64,000 nucleotides of DNA from Bacteroidales bacterium (GCA_016281015.1 JAEEHS010000033.1:31814-95813), one strand, 5' to 3'. Positions 1-13,270 are shown, numbered from the stretch's first letter. A program made the numbers and translations. Notes: generated by a model from the letters alone, not told the origin.

Positions 1-750
1 GCCCTCGGCCCCCTCGACGGGAACCGGGACGCCCCAGTCCAGGTCGCGGGTCACGGCACGGGGCAGCAGTCCGCCGTCCAGCCAGCTCTTGCACTGTCCA
101 TAGACATTGGTCTTCCACTCTTTGTGCTGCTCCAGGATCCACTCCCGGAGCCAGGGCTCATAGCGGTCCAGCGGCAGGTACCAGTGCTTGGTCTTTTTCT
201 TGACCGGAGGCTCCCCGCTGAGCCGGGACTTCGGCTCCAGGAGTTCTTCCGGGCTGAGGGTCGAGCCGCACTTCTCGCACTGGTCCCCGTAGGCGCGGGG
301 ATTGCCGCACTTGGGGCAGATGCCCTCGATCAGACGGTCCGTCAGGAACATGCCGGCCTTCTCGTCATAGAGCTGCTCGCTCTCCTGGGTAATGAAATCA
401 TCCTGGTCGTAGAGCTTCCGGAAAAACGCCGAGGCATTCCGGGCATGGACCTCGGACGAGGTGCGGGAATAGATGTCAAAGTTGATACCGAGGCCCGTGA
501 ACGCGTCCTTCATAATCTTGTGGTAGCGGTCCACGATGTCCTGCGGGGTCACCCCCTCGTCCTTCGCCTTGAGGGTGATGGGCACGCCATGCTCGTCCGA
601 GCCGCAGATGAAGACGACATCCTCGCCCCGCAGGCGCAGGTAACGGACATAGATGTCGCCGGGAATGTAGGCGCCGGCCAGATGGCCGATATGGACAGGA
701 CCATTCGCGTAGGGAAGCGCACAGGTCACGAGGGTTCGCTTGAAACTCAT
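1..750 (-). CDS. metG: Methionyl-tRNA synthetase (N-terminal part; runs off the left edge)
   Basis: Reverse strand from CAT at 748-750 reads [62 protein letters not shown], a class I MetRS with HIGH-type motif (HIGH) and GSDEHG. Not in the ORF track because no stop lies in the window. Confidence 0.95.
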   Translation of the reverse strand, partial: MSFKRTLVTCALPYANGPVHIGHLAGAYIPGDIYVRYLRLRGEDVVFICGSDEHGVPITLKAKDEGVTPQDIVDRYHKIMKDAFTGLGINFDIYSRTSSEVHARNASAFFRKLYDQDDFITQESEQLYDEKAGMFLTDRLIEGICPKCGNPRAYGDQCEKCGSTLSPEELLEPKSRLSGEPPVKKKTKHWYLPLDRYEPWLREWILEQHKEWKTNVYGQCKSWLDGGLLPRAVTRDLDWGVPVPVEGAEG

Positions 751-754
751 ATCT

Positions 755-2740
755 TTACTCTTTTCTGATTCTACCCAATTTGATATTGATGCGTTTGATG
801 AGGCTGTTGATTTTGCCCATTTCGGCCATGATTTCCACCTGCCGCTCCACCGGAGCGTCCGAGAGTTCCCGGGTCAGGGCGTTCTGACGGCCTTCCAGCC
901 GCTTGATGTGGTAGGCGAGAATGGCCTTCGGGACGTAAATGACCAGCCAGGAAGCCTTGGCCGTCAGGGCCGAGGAGAAGTTCTTGACCGAAATTTCGTA
1001 TTTCTGGAAGGCACAGCGGGCGGTCACGGCCGCCACTTCCCGGTCCTCCCCGTCCAGCAGCTCCCGGAGAATCTGTTCCTGGTCCATTCCCTTGTCATAG
1101 CGCTCGAAATAAGCGTCATAGGTCCGCCGGAAGGCCTCGTTGGAGAAGACGATCTGGTCCGCACCGAGGGCTGCGTCGATGAACTCGGCAACATTCTGCG
1201 CCCCTTCCGGGTCGTAGAATTCCGAATCCGACTCGAAGGCAAGAGGCTCCATGCCGTCCGCGAGGATAAAGCCCAGCAGTTCCTCCTCGGAAGGAGCCAG
1301 GAGCGGGTCACTGACCAGCGGATCCTGCCGGCGGGGCTGGAAGCTGGCGGAAGGGGTCTGAACGGTGGGGCCGCTCTCAGAGGCCGCAGGCGTCTCTTCC
1401 CGGCGGACCGAAGCACGGCTTTCCGAAGCTATCTTTTCCCTCGTGACGCGGATTCTCGCCTGCAGCAGGTCTTCGTCCACACGGAAACGCCGGGCCGCCG
1501 CCTCCAGGAACACCGCACGCTTGACTCCGTCCGGAATCAGGGCGACCGTGTCGGCAACGTCGTTGATGAGGTTGGCCCGCGCGAGGGGATCGTCTCCCAC
1601 CGGATCCAGCTGCTGAGCGGCCTTGAACTCGATAAAGTCCACCTCGTGCTCCTCGATGAAGCTGCGCACCTCCTCGAGGGTATGCTTCTGCGAGAAAGAA
1701 TCCGGATCGTCCCCGTCGGGGAGGAGGACGGCCTTGACGTTCATCCCCTCCTTCAGGATCAGGTTGATCGCCCGGAGGGTCGCATGGATGCCGGCCGAAT
1801 CGCCGTCGTAGATGACCGTGACGTTCTCGGTAAAGCGCTTGATAAGCCGCACCTGCTCCTCCGTGAGGGAAGTGCCGCAGGAGGCGACGACGTTCTTCAT
1901 GCCGAGCTGGTGCATCGAAAGGACATCCAGGTAGCCCTCCACCAGGATGCACTTGTCCTGCCGGGCGATTTCGTTCTTTCCCTGCCAGAGGGCATAGAGT
2001 GCCCGGTTCTTGACATAGATTTCGGACTCCTTGGAGTTGACGTACTTGCCGATTTTCTTGGCCTCATCACCGGATTTGAGGGTCCGGCCGCCGAAGGCGA
2101 TGACCCGGCCGCTGACCGAATGGATCGGGAAAATCACCCGGTCGTAGAAACGGTCATGGACCGAACCGTCCTCCCACTCGGAAGAAAGCCCTGTCTCGAC
2201 GAGATACTCTTTCTTGTAGCCCTTTTCCAGGGCGGCCGTCGTCAAGGCATCACGGGTGGAAGGAGCCCATCCGAGGCCATACTGCTCGATGGTCTCATCC
2301 AGCAGGCCGCGGGAACGGAAATACTGGAAGCCGACGGCACGTCCCTCCCCCTGCTTCAACTGCTCCCGGAAGAACTCCAGGGCGAAGTCGGATACGAGAT
2401 GGAGGCTTTCGTTGTGCTGGCGGGCGGCGATTTCCTCTGCCGTCTCCTCTTTCTCATGGACCTCGATATGGTACTTGTCGGCCAGGTATTTCAGGGCCTC
2501 GCCATAACTCATGCGCTCGTAGTCCATCAAAAAGCCCACGGCGCTGCCGGCCTTGCCGCAGCCGAAGCATTTGTAGATGCCGCGGGAGGGGACCACATGG
2601 AACGAAGGCGACTTTTCATGGTGGAAGGGACAGCACGCCCAGTAGCTGCCGCCCTGACGCTTCAGGGTGACAAAATCCCCCACGACCTCTTCGATACGGG
2701 TCGCGTCCAGAATCTGGTCTACTGTCTCCTTGGGAATCAT
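755..2740 (-). CDS. dnaG: DNA primase
   Basis: CHC2 zinc finger ([29 protein letters not shown]) and TOPRIM ([27 protein letters not shown]). Confidence 0.97.
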   Translation of the reverse strand: MIPKETVDQILDATRIEEVVGDFVTLKRQGGSYWACCPFHHEKSPSFHVVPSRGIYKCFGCGKAGSAVGFLMDYERMSYGEALKYLADKYHIEVHEKEETAEEIAARQHNESLHLVSDFALEFFREQLKQGEGRAVGFQYFRSRGLLDETIEQYGLGWAPSTRDALTTAALEKGYKKEYLVETGLSSEWEDGSVHDRFYDRVIFPIHSVSGRVIAFGGRTLKSGDEAKKIGKYVNSKESEIYVKNRALYALWQGKNEIARQDKCILVEGYLDVLSMHQLGMKNVVASCGTSLTEEQVRLIKRFTENVTVIYDGDSAGIHATLRAINLILKEGMNVKAVLLPDGDDPDSFSQKHTLEEVRSFIEEHEVDFIEFKAAQQLDPVGDDPLARANLINDVADTVALIPDGVKRAVFLEAAARRFRVDEDLLQARIRVTREKIASESRASVRREETPAASESGPTVQTPSASFQPRRQDPLVSDPLLAPSEEELLGFILADGMEPLAFESDSEFYDPEGAQNVAEFIDAALGADQIVFSNEAFRRTYDAYFERYDKGMDQEQILRELLDGEDREVAAVTARCAFQKYEISVKNFSSALTAKASWLVIYVPKAILAYHIKRLEGRQNALTRELSDAPVERQVEIMAEMGKINSLIKRINIKLGRIRKE

Positions 2741-2982
2741 GCCTCTTTCTCTACTTCCACTTCTTTCACGTCCGACAGGTCCGTGATGGTTATCTTGTTG
2801 TCTGACGGAGCCGGGGAGGCCGCCTCAGCGCGCTTCCGGGCCCTTTTCAGCAGGATCTGACGCCGAAGGCCCGCTCCGGCCCAAAGCGCCAGGGGAAGGC
2901 CCAGGACGATGCCGAAGAAACGTCCCTTGACCATCAGCAGGAGGGCGATGGCCAGAATGATGATATTCCGTACAAAATCCAT
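2737..2982 (-). CDS. Small membrane protein (DUF4834-like)
   Basis: Overlaps the dnaG start by 4 nt; single hydrophobic segment. ATG at 2982; the track start at 2991 would be a TTG. Confidence 0.6.
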   Translation of the reverse strand: MDFVRNIIILAIALLLMVKGRFFGIVLGLPLALWAGAGLRRQILLKRARKRAEAASPAPSDNKITITDLSDVKEVEVEKEA

Positions 2983-3113
2983 ATCATGCAAAGATAATCA
3001 TTTTAGAGCGATTTTGAAATTATGCGTCCCCGTATGAGGACAAAAACGCCCGGCAGCGGGATGCTGTCGGGCGGAAAATCAGGCGGAAACGGCGACCTCA
3101 GGCCGCAGCTTCC

Positions 3114-3542
3114 TCAGAAGGGCAGGTCATCTTCGCCTTCAGCGGCGGGCATGTCTTCCACGGTCGGGGCCGGGACGGCGGGTGCAGGCGGCGGGGTCGG
3201 CGTGGCGGCATAGCCGGAGGGCTGTGCCGGGGCCGGAGCGTAAGCGCCCTGGGGCGAGGGAGTGCCGGCAGGGGCGATGCGCCAGATCTGCAAGTCCGTG
3301 TACCAGCGGCCGTTGAACTCGCGGCTGCGAAGGTTGAAGGAGACCTTGATCTTGTCGCCGGGATTGTACTTGTCCAGTTCGGCGACTTTCTCCGTCCCGA
3401 AGGCGGTGAAACAGACCTGGGCCGTGAAATTGCCGTCAGGATATTCCAGGATGAATTCCTGCTTCGACCAGGCACCCCTTGCGGAGGTCCCGGACTGGGC
3501 GGCTAATTTCTGCCGGAGGGTTCCTTCAATTTCGAGTGCCAT
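3114..3542 (-). CDS. DUF3127 domain protein
   Basis: MALEIEGTLRQKLAAQSGTSARGAWSKQEFILEYPDGNFTAQVCFTAFGTEKV..., typical DUF3127; P/A-rich tail ending DDLPF. Confidence 0.8.
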   Translation of the reverse strand: MALEIEGTLRQKLAAQSGTSARGAWSKQEFILEYPDGNFTAQVCFTAFGTEKVAELDKYNPGDKIKVSFNLRSREFNGRWYTDLQIWRIAPAGTPSPQGAYAPAPAQPSGYAATPTPPPAPAVPAPTVEDMPAAEGEDDLPF

Positions 3543-3547
3543 GATGA

Positions 3548-4318
3548 CTATTTCTTACCTTTCTTCGCTTTGACAGGCTCCTCGACCGGCTCGACATAGG
3601 CGCCGACCTTGTTGACGGTCACGTCGAAGACGAGGGTCTCGTTGGGCTCGATGCCCCGGTTGCCATACTCGCCGTAAGCGAGTTCACCCGGGATGACCAG
3701 GATGATGTGGCCACCTTCGCCGACGAGCTTCATACCCTCGGTCCAGCCCTTGATCACGCGGTTCAGGGAGAAGTTGATGTCCTTGTTCTCATCGAAGGTC
3801 GTGCCGTCGAGGTGGGTTCCTTTGTAGTCCACCCACACGGTGTCCTTGTCGGAGACAGCCTTCACGTCGCTGCCGGCCTCGAGGATCTTGTAGGCGATAC
3901 CGCTCTCGGTCTGCTGGACACCCTCTTCCTTCAAGAAGGAGGCGATGTAAGCCTCACCCTTCTCGGTGTTGAGGGCCTTGGTGTAGGAACGGCGCTTCTG
4001 GACGAAGTTGTCCAGCACGGTGTTCATCTCGTTGGGATCGACCTTGAACTGGGCGAAGAAGGTGCTGTCCTGGGGCGTGCCCTTGGCCTTCATCCAATCC
4101 TTCATACCCTTGACAATCTCGCTGTAGTTGAGTTCGCCGAAGTTGTTGCCCTTGATCCAGGAACCGAAGTTCACGCCGATCAGGTAGCTGGCGGAGTCAA
4201 TCTGGGACTTGGTGGGCAGGAAAGCCTGGGCTTCCTTGCTGCCTTCTGCGGCGGGGGTGCCGCATGCCACCACGAGGAGCGTTGCTGCCGCAGCGGCGAA
4301 AATCTTGGAAATACGCAT
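3548..4318 (-). CDS. FKBP-type peptidyl-prolyl cis-trans isomerase, lipoprotein
   Basis: Lipobox VVACG; FKBP core VWVDYKGTHLDGTTFDEN...VIKGWTEGMKLVGEGGHIILVIPGELAYGEYG. Confidence 0.92.
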   Translation of the reverse strand: MRISKIFAAAAATLLVVACGTPAAEGSKEAQAFLPTKSQIDSASYLIGVNFGSWIKGNNFGELNYSEIVKGMKDWMKAKGTPQDSTFFAQFKVDPNEMNTVLDNFVQKRRSYTKALNTEKGEAYIASFLKEEGVQQTESGIAYKILEAGSDVKAVSDKDTVWVDYKGTHLDGTTFDENKDINFSLNRVIKGWTEGMKLVGEGGHIILVIPGELAYGEYGNRGIEPNETLVFDVTVNKVGAYVEPVEEPVKAKKGKK

Positions 4319-4493
4319 AAGTATAAAAATTTAAGTGTTTGTCCATTCATTCCGGCGTTACAATCCGGAATCTTGCAAATTTACAAGTTTTTTCTCAATT
4401 CCGGTAATTTTTGTTGTTTATCTTTCCCGGCGACGGAAAAATTTGGAATTGAGATGGAAAATCACTAAATTGGCAGAAACAAGTTCTGCGCCC

Positions 4494-6689
<2,196 letters not shown>

Positions 6690-6764
6690 CTGCCTCCTGA
6701 TTGCCCGAGGCTGCCGACACTATCCATCAGCCTATTCATAACGCACTCGTTTTCAATCACTTAC

Positions 6765-6915
6765 AAAACATCCCATGGACAGCCCTCCTGTTTTAGCCCC
6801 CGGTGTCCATGGACGCTTTTGTAACATACTAATGGACAATTAGTTACAATTCATCCCATGGACGCCCCTCCTGCAGGACTGGACATCCTCGTTACAACAT
6901 GGCGTCCAGCACGTC
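6765..6915 (-). repeat. Left arm of an inverted repeat: RAYT-A 3' tail plus palindromic repeat units
   Basis: Reverse complement reads gggcgacgtgctggacgccatgttgtaacgaggatgtccagtcctgcaggaggggcgtccatgggatgaattgtaactaattgtccattagtatgttacaaaagcgtccatggacaccgggggctaaaacaggaggg. Matches the + strand at 8861-9010 with small differences. Confidence 0.85.
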
Positions 6916-7827
6916 GCCCTCAATTCCCAGCAGCCGTCCGATCTGTGCTTTCGAAGCGCCGAAGCGGCGGGCGAGAGATCGGGCGAGCCGGAGCAATGAT
7001 TTCCTGTCCAGCTGCCGCGGGTTGGCGACATGAAACTCCTCCCGGCACAGGATGTGGACCCTTTCCATCAATTCTGAATCGGTGAAACGGAGTTGTTCCG
7101 CGAGCCCATGGGACAGGGCGACGATGGATTCCAAATCGTATTTCCGCAGGAGGTCGAACAGCTGAAGAGAGCCCTCGAACTGCGCCTGGACGCGCCTGTA
7201 ATCCACGAAGCATTTGTTCAGCAGGCATCCGCTCCGGTGCTCCCAGTCGGAAGGAATATGCTGCCGGGTATGGAACAGCACCCTCGCTTCCGCCGGGCCC
7301 GGGATGGGCTCGCCCCGGACATAATCCAGATCCTCCCGGAACAACACGTCGGCCGCACTCCATCGATAAGACAGTGGGCTGCATACCCTCGCTTTGTAGG
7401 GGTTCCGAAGTTGATAGGCAACTTCATTGCGTAACATCTGTGGGTCCCCGACCACGGAAATGTCCACATCCCCCAAATGGAGGATGTCCCGGAGACCGTA
7501 CTGCTCCCGTAGTATCCGGGCGAGCCGGAGCATGACCCAGTCATAGTAGGCGCAGCAGTCCGGGAATGAACCCTCCAGGAGCAGGTGCAGATGACTGTCC
7601 ATCAGCACGTAACAAAGCAGATGGACAGGAAATTTCACGGTTCCGATGGCCAGGGAATTGACACCGAAAACATAATCGGCGTCCTGATGGAAGAGCAGGT
7701 GTCTTTCCAGATGCTTCGAAGTAAACTGAAAAATGCCGGTGGCGGCGCCGAACGGCGGGGTATAATCTTTTCGTATCATCGTTTTTTCCGGAAAGTTGGC
7801 TATCATTTTCCACTTTGGCAACGACAT
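6892..7827 (-). CDS. REP-associated tyrosine transposase-like (Y1/HUH superfamily) protein with C-terminal HTH-like region (RAYT-A)
   Basis: HLLCYVLMDSHLHLLLEG (HUH-like) motif; C-terminal SLLRLARSLARRFGASKAQIGRLLGIEGDVL resembles an HTH; flanked by palindromic repeats. Confidence 0.75.
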   Translation of the reverse strand: MSLPKWKMIANFPEKTMIRKDYTPPFGAATGIFQFTSKHLERHLLFHQDADYVFGVNSLAIGTVKFPVHLLCYVLMDSHLHLLLEGSFPDCCAYYDWVMLRLARILREQYGLRDILHLGDVDISVVGDPQMLRNEVAYQLRNPYKARVCSPLSYRWSAADVLFREDLDYVRGEPIPGPAEARVLFHTRQHIPSDWEHRSGCLLNKCFVDYRRVQAQFEGSLQLFDLLRKYDLESIVALSHGLAEQLRFTDSELMERVHILCREEFHVANPRQLDRKSLLRLARSLARRFGASKAQIGRLLGIEGDVLDAML

Positions 7828-7952
7828 GAAAGATATTTCCCTGACACGCGAAAACGATTATTCGTAATTAACTGGTTTATAAGAAATTATCGGCCACCCT
7901 TGGGCGACCGATGAAAGAAAATTTATTGTGCACTATTTTTGTAGTGCAGCCG

Positions 7953-8801
7953 CTATTTGTTCAGGTTGATGAAAGGAAGGGCGTTGGAGCCGTTGTAGGT
8001 CGGCAGTTCGCCGTTCCACTTTTCAATGGCATACTGCTGGACCAGAAGGGCGTTCAGGGACGCCGCCACGACGCGGTTGTAGTAGGCCTCGCCGTCGCCC
8101 TGGATCTTCTGGGCTTCGGCCTCGCCCTTTGCCTTGGCGATGGCGATCTTTGCCTCAGCCTCTGCTTCTTTCACCTTGTTTTCGGCCTTGAGGGCATTCT
8201 GGACTGCTTCGTTCTTGGCATTGATGGCCGCAGTCAGGGAGGCCGGCGGATCGATCTTCGTCGTGAACTCCCGGACGATAAAGCCTTCCCGGTTCATGGA
8301 CTCGTCCAGCCGGGCGCGCACTTCGGCTTCGAACTTGGCCCGGTTGGCCATCAGTTCGTCGGAAGTGTAGTTGTTGGCGCAGGTCCGGTAGGCCTCGAAG
8401 ATACAGGTATTGATATAGCCCATTTCCAGTTCCCGCACCGGTTTGCGGTACTTGACGAAGATGTCAACCGCCTTTGATTCGTCAATCTGATAGGCCAGGG
8501 TCGGGGTCATGGAGAAGATGGCGGCATCCTTCGGGTTGACGGTGAAGGGTTCATAAGTCACCCGCTGGATGTAGGTCGGGTATTCGAAAATGCTCTCGGT
8601 GATGGGATTGTACCAGACCCATCCACGGCAGGTCCCTTCCACGCCGCCTTTGAGCGCCGCATTGGAGGACCATTTCTTGAACTTGATGCCGACCGACGCG
8701 GAGTCGATGGTGGTGCAGCAGGAAGTCATGACAAAGAGGATGAGGGCGACGACGCCGAGGGAAATCCAGGTGGCCTTCGCGGCCGTAGAAGTAGTTTTCA
8801 T
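7953..8801 (-). CDS. SPFH/prohibitin-family membrane protein
   Basis: N-terminal TM segment, prohibitin-like core, coiled coil AENKVKEAEAEAKIAIAKAKGEAEAQKIQGDGEA. Confidence 0.85.
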   Translation of the reverse strand: MKTTSTAAKATWISLGVVALILFVMTSCCTTIDSASVGIKFKKWSSNAALKGGVEGTCRGWVWYNPITESIFEYPTYIQRVTYEPFTVNPKDAAIFSMTPTLAYQIDESKAVDIFVKYRKPVRELEMGYINTCIFEAYRTCANNYTSDELMANRAKFEAEVRARLDESMNREGFIVREFTTKIDPPASLTAAINAKNEAVQNALKAENKVKEAEAEAKIAIAKAKGEAEAQKIQGDGEAYYNRVVAASLNALLVQQYAIEKWNGELPTYNGSNALPFINLNK

Positions 8802-8860
8802 GTCAGTTCGTATTTATACAAAGGTAAGTGTTTTGATCGGGAAATGCAAACCGGCCGGAT

Positions 8861-9090
8861 GGGCGACGTGCTGGACACCCCGGTGTAATGAGGATGTCCA
8901 GTCTATAGTCTATCTGGAGGGCTATCCATCGGGCATATTATAACGGGCTGCTAATGAGAGTGTTACGAAAGCGTCCATGGACACCGGGGGCTAAAACAGG
9001 AGGGGTATCCATGGGATGGATTGTAACTAACTGTCCATTAGTATGTTACGAAAGCGCCCATGGACACCAGGGGCTAAAACTGGAGGGGCG
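8861..9090 (+). repeat. Right arm: remnant RAYT-A 3' tail plus two 83-bp-period repeat units
   Basis: gggcgacgtgctggacaccccggtgtaatgaggatgtccag matches the RAYT-A tail (GDVLD..stop). tgttacgaaagcg(t/c)ccatggacacc(g/a)ggggctaaaac(a/t)ggagggg starts at 8961 and again at 9044. Confidence 0.85.
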
Positions 9091-9170
9091 GCCAGAGGGT
9101 CAGGGGCGAGGAGCCTTACTCGGCAGGGCGGGAAACCGGCGGGGAGCCGGGAAACTTACTCGGCGGGGAG

Positions 9171-10034
9171 TCAGTGGATGGCGCTGATCCAGTGGATGGT
9201 GGGGTCGCGGCGCCACCAGGTGAGCTGGCGCTTGGCGTAGTGGCGGGTGTCCACCTGGATGCGGCGGACGGCTTCCTCCAGCTCGCACTTGCCGTCGAAG
9301 TAGTCGAAGAGTTCGCGGTAGCCGACGGTCTGAAGGGCCGGAAGGTTCCGGTACGGGAGCATCCGCTCCGCCTCGGCGAGGAGCCCCTCGTCCATCATCC
9401 TGAGCACCCTCGCATTGATGCGTTCATAGAGTTCCTCCCGGGGCCGGTCCAGACCGATTTTCACGATGTCGAAGGAGCGTTCCTTGAAACGGCGGGATTT
9501 GAAGGAGGAGAAAGGCTTCCCGGTGTAGAGGCAGACTTCCAGCGCCCGGATGACCCGGCGGCCGTTCGAACGGTCGATTTCCGCCCAGGTCTCGGGGTCC
9601 ATCTCCTTCAGCTGCTCCGCCAGGACCCCCACTCCCTCGCTCTGGAGGCATTCCATGAGATGCTCCCGAAGTTGGATGGGCACTTCCGGGAAGTCGTCCA
9701 GTCCATAGCAGAGCGCGTCGATGTACATCATGGAACCGCCGGAGACGATGAGGGTTTCATGTCCCTCGGCGAAAAGCCGTTCAATCAGCTCCAGGGCCTC
9801 CGCTTCGTAGATGCCGGCGGTGTAGGGGGTGTGGATGGAATGGGATTGGATAAAAAAATGCGGGACGGCGGCCAGCTGTTCCGCGCTCGGGACGGCCGTC
9901 CCGATGGAAAGTTCCCGGAAAATCTGCCGGCTGTCACAGGAGATGACGGGGCTCCCGCATTCCAGCGCGCGGGAAATACTGTAGTCCGTTTTTCCCACCG
10001 CCGTCGGCCCAAGAATGATTTCCAGGCGCCTCAC
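9171..10034 (-). CDS. miaA: tRNA dimethylallyltransferase
   Basis: ILGPTAVGKTDYSI...VISCDSRQIFRELSIGTAVPS; C-terminal TRHYAKRQLTWWRRDPTIHW. Confidence 0.96.
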   Translation of the reverse strand: MRRLEIILGPTAVGKTDYSISRALECGSPVISCDSRQIFRELSIGTAVPSAEQLAAVPHFFIQSHSIHTPYTAGIYEAEALELIERLFAEGHETLIVSGGSMMYIDALCYGLDDFPEVPIQLREHLMECLQSEGVGVLAEQLKEMDPETWAEIDRSNGRRVIRALEVCLYTGKPFSSFKSRRFKERSFDIVKIGLDRPREELYERINARVLRMMDEGLLAEAERMLPYRNLPALQTVGYRELFDYFDGKCELEEAVRRIQVDTRHYAKRQLTWWRRDPTIHWISAIH

Positions 10035-10579
10035 TCGTTCTCGTCGTAGATTTCCTTGCCTTCCTCGTCGTCATCCTCCGGCTCTGCGTCCTCCTCGTCC
10101 TCGTCGTCATAGTCCTCGTCATCCCCTTCTCCGGGCAGATGGCGTTCCTTGGCGGGAAGGTCTTCGAAAGCGACATAGCCGTTCTCGAATTCGATGGGAT
10201 TCGGCCCTTTGACCTCCACCAGCACCGGGGAAAGCGCGGTGGCGGCGGAGGGACCCTCCACCGTGGCTTCCACCGTGATATTGACAGACTTACGGTTCGT
10301 CACGTCGTAGAAGTACACGAAAGCGCTCGCACCGGCTTTCACCACTGCGGCAAGCGTCACCTGGTCGACCGTGCCGGAGCCCAGGTCAAAGAGGCCGTAG
10401 CGGCCGACCACCCCGCCCTCCGCCGTGAGGGCCTTGAACATGATCAGCTGGTCCTGCGGGAACTCCAGGTCCGCGCGAAGCTGACGGTGGAACGTATATA
10501 ATGTGGTATCTCCATGGACCTGATAGACCCGGAAGAAACCTTTGATACCGGACAAACTTACTCTCAGAACGAAAACCAT
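10031..10579 (-). CDS. Plasmid pRiA4b ORF-3-like / IS1096 TnpR-like family protein with acidic tail
   Basis: MVFVLRVSLSGIKGFFRVYQVHGDTTLYTFHRQL...; tail GEGDDEDYDDEDEEDAEPEDDDEEGK; ATGA overlap with miaA. ATG at 10579 preferred. Confidence 0.65.
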   Translation of the reverse strand: MVFVLRVSLSGIKGFFRVYQVHGDTTLYTFHRQLRADLEFPQDQLIMFKALTAEGGVVGRYGLFDLGSGTVDQVTLAAVVKAGASAFVYFYDVTNRKSVNITVEATVEGPSAATALSPVLVEVKGPNPIEFENGYVAFEDLPAKERHLPGEGDDEDYDDEDEEDAEPEDDDEEGKEIYDENE

Positions 10580-10662
10580 ATCTATCGTTTTTATGTTCAA
10601 ATATACACAATTTTTCCATCCCGATTGCAAATTATCTTAAAAAACGCTAATTTCGTACCGAG

Positions 10663-11265
10663 ATGGAAATGAAGGACACATACAGGAGCATAGAATCGCC
10701 CTCTGAAGGCCTCTTCAAAGACAATGGCTCCCGCTTCATTGCCCTTGCCTATCCTGTGGAAAGCGAACAGGAGGTCAAGGAGCATGTGTCCGCCCTCAAA
10801 AAAGAATACCACGACGCCCGCCATCACTGCTACGCCTACCGCCTCGGCCACAGGGGCGAGACCTTCCGTGCCAATGACGACGGGGAGCCTTCCGGCAGCG
10901 CCGGCCGTCCCATCCTCGGCCAGATCGACGCGGCCGCGCTGAGCGACGTGCTGGTCGTGGTGGTCCGCTATTTCGGGGGCATCAAACTCGGCATTCCGGG
11001 GCTGATCCGGGCTTACAAAAGTTCCACCGCGGACGCCCTCTCCAACGCCCGGATCATCGAAAAAACCGCCGGGAAACACTTCCTGGTCCAGTTTGACTAC
11101 CTCAGCATGAACCCGGTCATGAAAGTGCTCAAGGACCTGGGCATCGCCCCGCAGGACCCGGTGTACGGCGAACGCTGCAGCCTCCGCTCCCGGGTGCGGC
11201 TCAGTGCCATCGACAGCTTCCGGGAGCGGCTCAAAGATATCGCAGTAATACAAGAAACCATATAA
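10663..11265 (+). CDS. YigZ/IMPACT family protein
   Basis: [12 protein letters not shown]...[48 protein letters not shown]. Confidence 0.93.
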   Translation: MEMKDTYRSIESPSEGLFKDNGSRFIALAYPVESEQEVKEHVSALKKEYHDARHHCYAYRLGHRGETFRANDDGEPSGSAGRPILGQIDAAALSDVLVVVVRYFGGIKLGIPGLIRAYKSSTADALSNARIIEKTAGKHFLVQFDYLSMNPVMKVLKDLGIAPQDPVYGERCSLRSRVRLSAIDSFRERLKDIAVIQETI

Positions 11266-11279
11266 TTATCCCTCTTTTT

Positions 11280-12353
11280 ATGTCAAAGAAACATGTATTC
11301 AACGCCGGTCCCTGCCTGCTGCCGCAGGTGGCCATCGACCGGACTATCGAAGCCCTGAAAGATTTCAGCGGCACCGGCGTGTCGCTGATCAGCATTTCCC
11401 ACCGGACCAAGGAATGGGATGCCGTGATGGACGAGTGCCGCGCCCTCTGGCGGGAGCTGCTCCATATTCCGGACACGCACGAGGTCGTTTTCCTCGGCGG
11501 CGGCGCTTCGCTTCAGTTCCTGTATGTGGCCATGAACTACCTGGAGAAGACAGCGGCCTACCTGGACACGGGCGTATGGGCCCATAAGGCCCTGAAAGAG
11601 GCCCAGGGCATCGGGGAGGCCTATGCCATCGCCTCGTCGAAGGACAAGAATTACACCTATATTCCGAAGGGATTCGAAATCCCCGCGGACCTGGATTACC
11701 TCCACATCACCACAAACAACACCATCTATGGAACCGAGATCCATGAGGATATGGACTGCCCGGTCCCGCTGATCGCCGACATGTCCTCCGACATCATGTC
11801 GCGGCCGGTGGACGTTTCGAAGTACGACCTCATCTACGGCGGCGCCCAGAAGAACGTGGGCCCTGCCGGCGTCATCTTCGCCATCATCCGGAAGGACTCC
11901 CTGGGAAAGGTCAGCCGCTACATCCCGACGATGCTCGACTACCGGACCCATATCGACAAGCTGTCCATGTTCAACACCCCGCCGGTCTTCGCCATCTTCG
12001 TGATGAAGGAGACCCTGAAATGGATCAAGAGCATCGGCGGGGTCGAGGCCATCTACGAGATCAACCAGCGCAAGGCCCGGACCCTCTACGACGAGATTGA
12101 CCGCAATTCGCTCTTTGTCGGCACGGCCGAAAAGGAGGACCGCTCCCTGATGAATGTCTGCTTTGTGATGGCTCCCGGAAAGGAAGATCTTCAGGATGAG
12201 TTCTTTGCCTTCGCCAAGGAGCGGGGCATGGTCGGCATCAAGGGTCACCGCTCCGTCGGCGGCTTCCGCGCTTCGCTTTACAATGCCTGCTCCCAGGAAG
12301 ATGTCGACGCCCTCGTCGCCTGCATGCAAGAATTTGAATCGTTGAAAAAATGA
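11280..12353 (+). CDS. serC: Phosphoserine aminotransferase
   Basis: [17 protein letters not shown]...[10 protein letters not shown]...[13 protein letters not shown]...[15 protein letters not shown]. Confidence 0.96.
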   Translation: MSKKHVFNAGPCLLPQVAIDRTIEALKDFSGTGVSLISISHRTKEWDAVMDECRALWRELLHIPDTHEVVFLGGGASLQFLYVAMNYLEKTAAYLDTGVWAHKALKEAQGIGEAYAIASSKDKNYTYIPKGFEIPADLDYLHITTNNTIYGTEIHEDMDCPVPLIADMSSDIMSRPVDVSKYDLIYGGAQKNVGPAGVIFAIIRKDSLGKVSRYIPTMLDYRTHIDKLSMFNTPPVFAIFVMKETLKWIKSIGGVEAIYEINQRKARTLYDEIDRNSLFVGTAEKEDRSLMNVCFVMAPGKEDLQDEFFAFAKERGMVGIKGHRSVGGFRASLYNACSQEDVDALVACMQEFESLKK

Positions 12354-13270
12354 AAGTACTGTTAGCAACACAGAAACCCTTTGCGGCTCAGGCCGTGGAA
12401 GGGATCACCGGGATTCTGACCGAAGCGGGTCACGAGGTGGTGAAACTGGAAAAATATCCCGATCAGGCCGACCTCGTGAAGGGGGTCGCCGACATCGACG
12501 CCCTCATCATCCGTTCCGACAAGGTGACCGCTGAAGTGATCGCCGCCGCCCCCCGGCTCAAGATCGTCGTCCGCGCAGGAGCCGGCTACGACAATGTGGA
12601 CCTCGCCGCGGCCAGAGCCAAGGGCATCGTCGTGATGAACACCCCGGGACAGAACTCCAACGCCGTCGCCGAACTCGCCCTCGGCATGATGGTCTTCATG
12701 GCCCGGACCCAGTTCACCCCGGCCACCGGCAGCGAACTGCTGGGAAAACGCCTCGGCGTCCAGGCCTACGGCCATGTGGGCCGCCTGGTCGGCGAGAAAG
12801 CCAAGGCCCTCGGGATGAGCGTCTCGGCCCTCGATCCCTTCCTCAGCGACGAGCAGATCCTCGCCGGCGGTGCGACCCCCGTCCACAGCGTGGAAGAGCT
12901 TTATGCCGCTGCGGACTATCTGTCCATCCACATCCCCGCCCTGCCTTCGACCATCGGTTCCATCGGCTACGACCTTATCACCCGGATGCCGAAGGGAGCA
13001 ACCCTCATCAATACCGCCCGGAAAGAAGTAATTGACGAAGAAGGCCTTATGAAAGCGTTGGAGGATCGTCCGGACCTGAAATACGTCACCGACGTCATGC
13101 CCGACAACTATGCCGCCCTTCAGGAGAAATTCGGCCTCCGGGTCTTCGCCACGCCGAAGAAGATGGGCGCCCAGACGGCCGAGGCCAATATCAACGCCGG
13201 CCTCGCCGCCGCCCGGCAGATCGCCGATTTCTTCGCCACGGGCAACACGCGTTTCCAAGTCAACAAATAA
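12350..13270 (+). CDS. serA: D-3-phosphoglycerate dehydrogenase-type 2-hydroxyacid dehydrogenase
   Basis: [46 protein letters not shown] overlap with serC. Confidence 0.9.
   Translation: MKVLLATQKPFAAQAVEGITGILTEAGHEVVKLEKYPDQADLVKGVADIDALIIRSDKVTAEVIAAAPRLKIVVRAGAGYDNVDLAAARAKGIVVMNTPGQNSNAVAELALGMMVFMARTQFTPATGSELLGKRLGVQAYGHVGRLVGEKAKALGMSVSALDPFLSDEQILAGGATPVHSVEELYAAADYLSIHIPALPSTIGSIGYDLITRMPKGATLINTARKEVIDEEGLMKALEDRPDLKYVTDVMPDNYAALQEKFGLRVFATPKKMGAQTAEANINAGLAAARQIADFFATGNTRFQVNK

Noticed and set aside
740-2860. 706-aa + strand ORF opposite dnaG
   Set aside because: Shadow ORF created by high GC codon bias; the antisense frame encodes clear DnaG.
2983-2991. TTG start for the small membrane protein at 2991
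   Set aside because: It would overlap the TATCTTTG box; ATG at 2982 is simpler, though the leader would then be very short.
7889-7912. Hairpin atcggccacccttgggcgaccgat as a terminator
   Set aside because: Stem has a mismatch and there is no convincing T-tract for the SPFH gene, so it was not listed as a feature.
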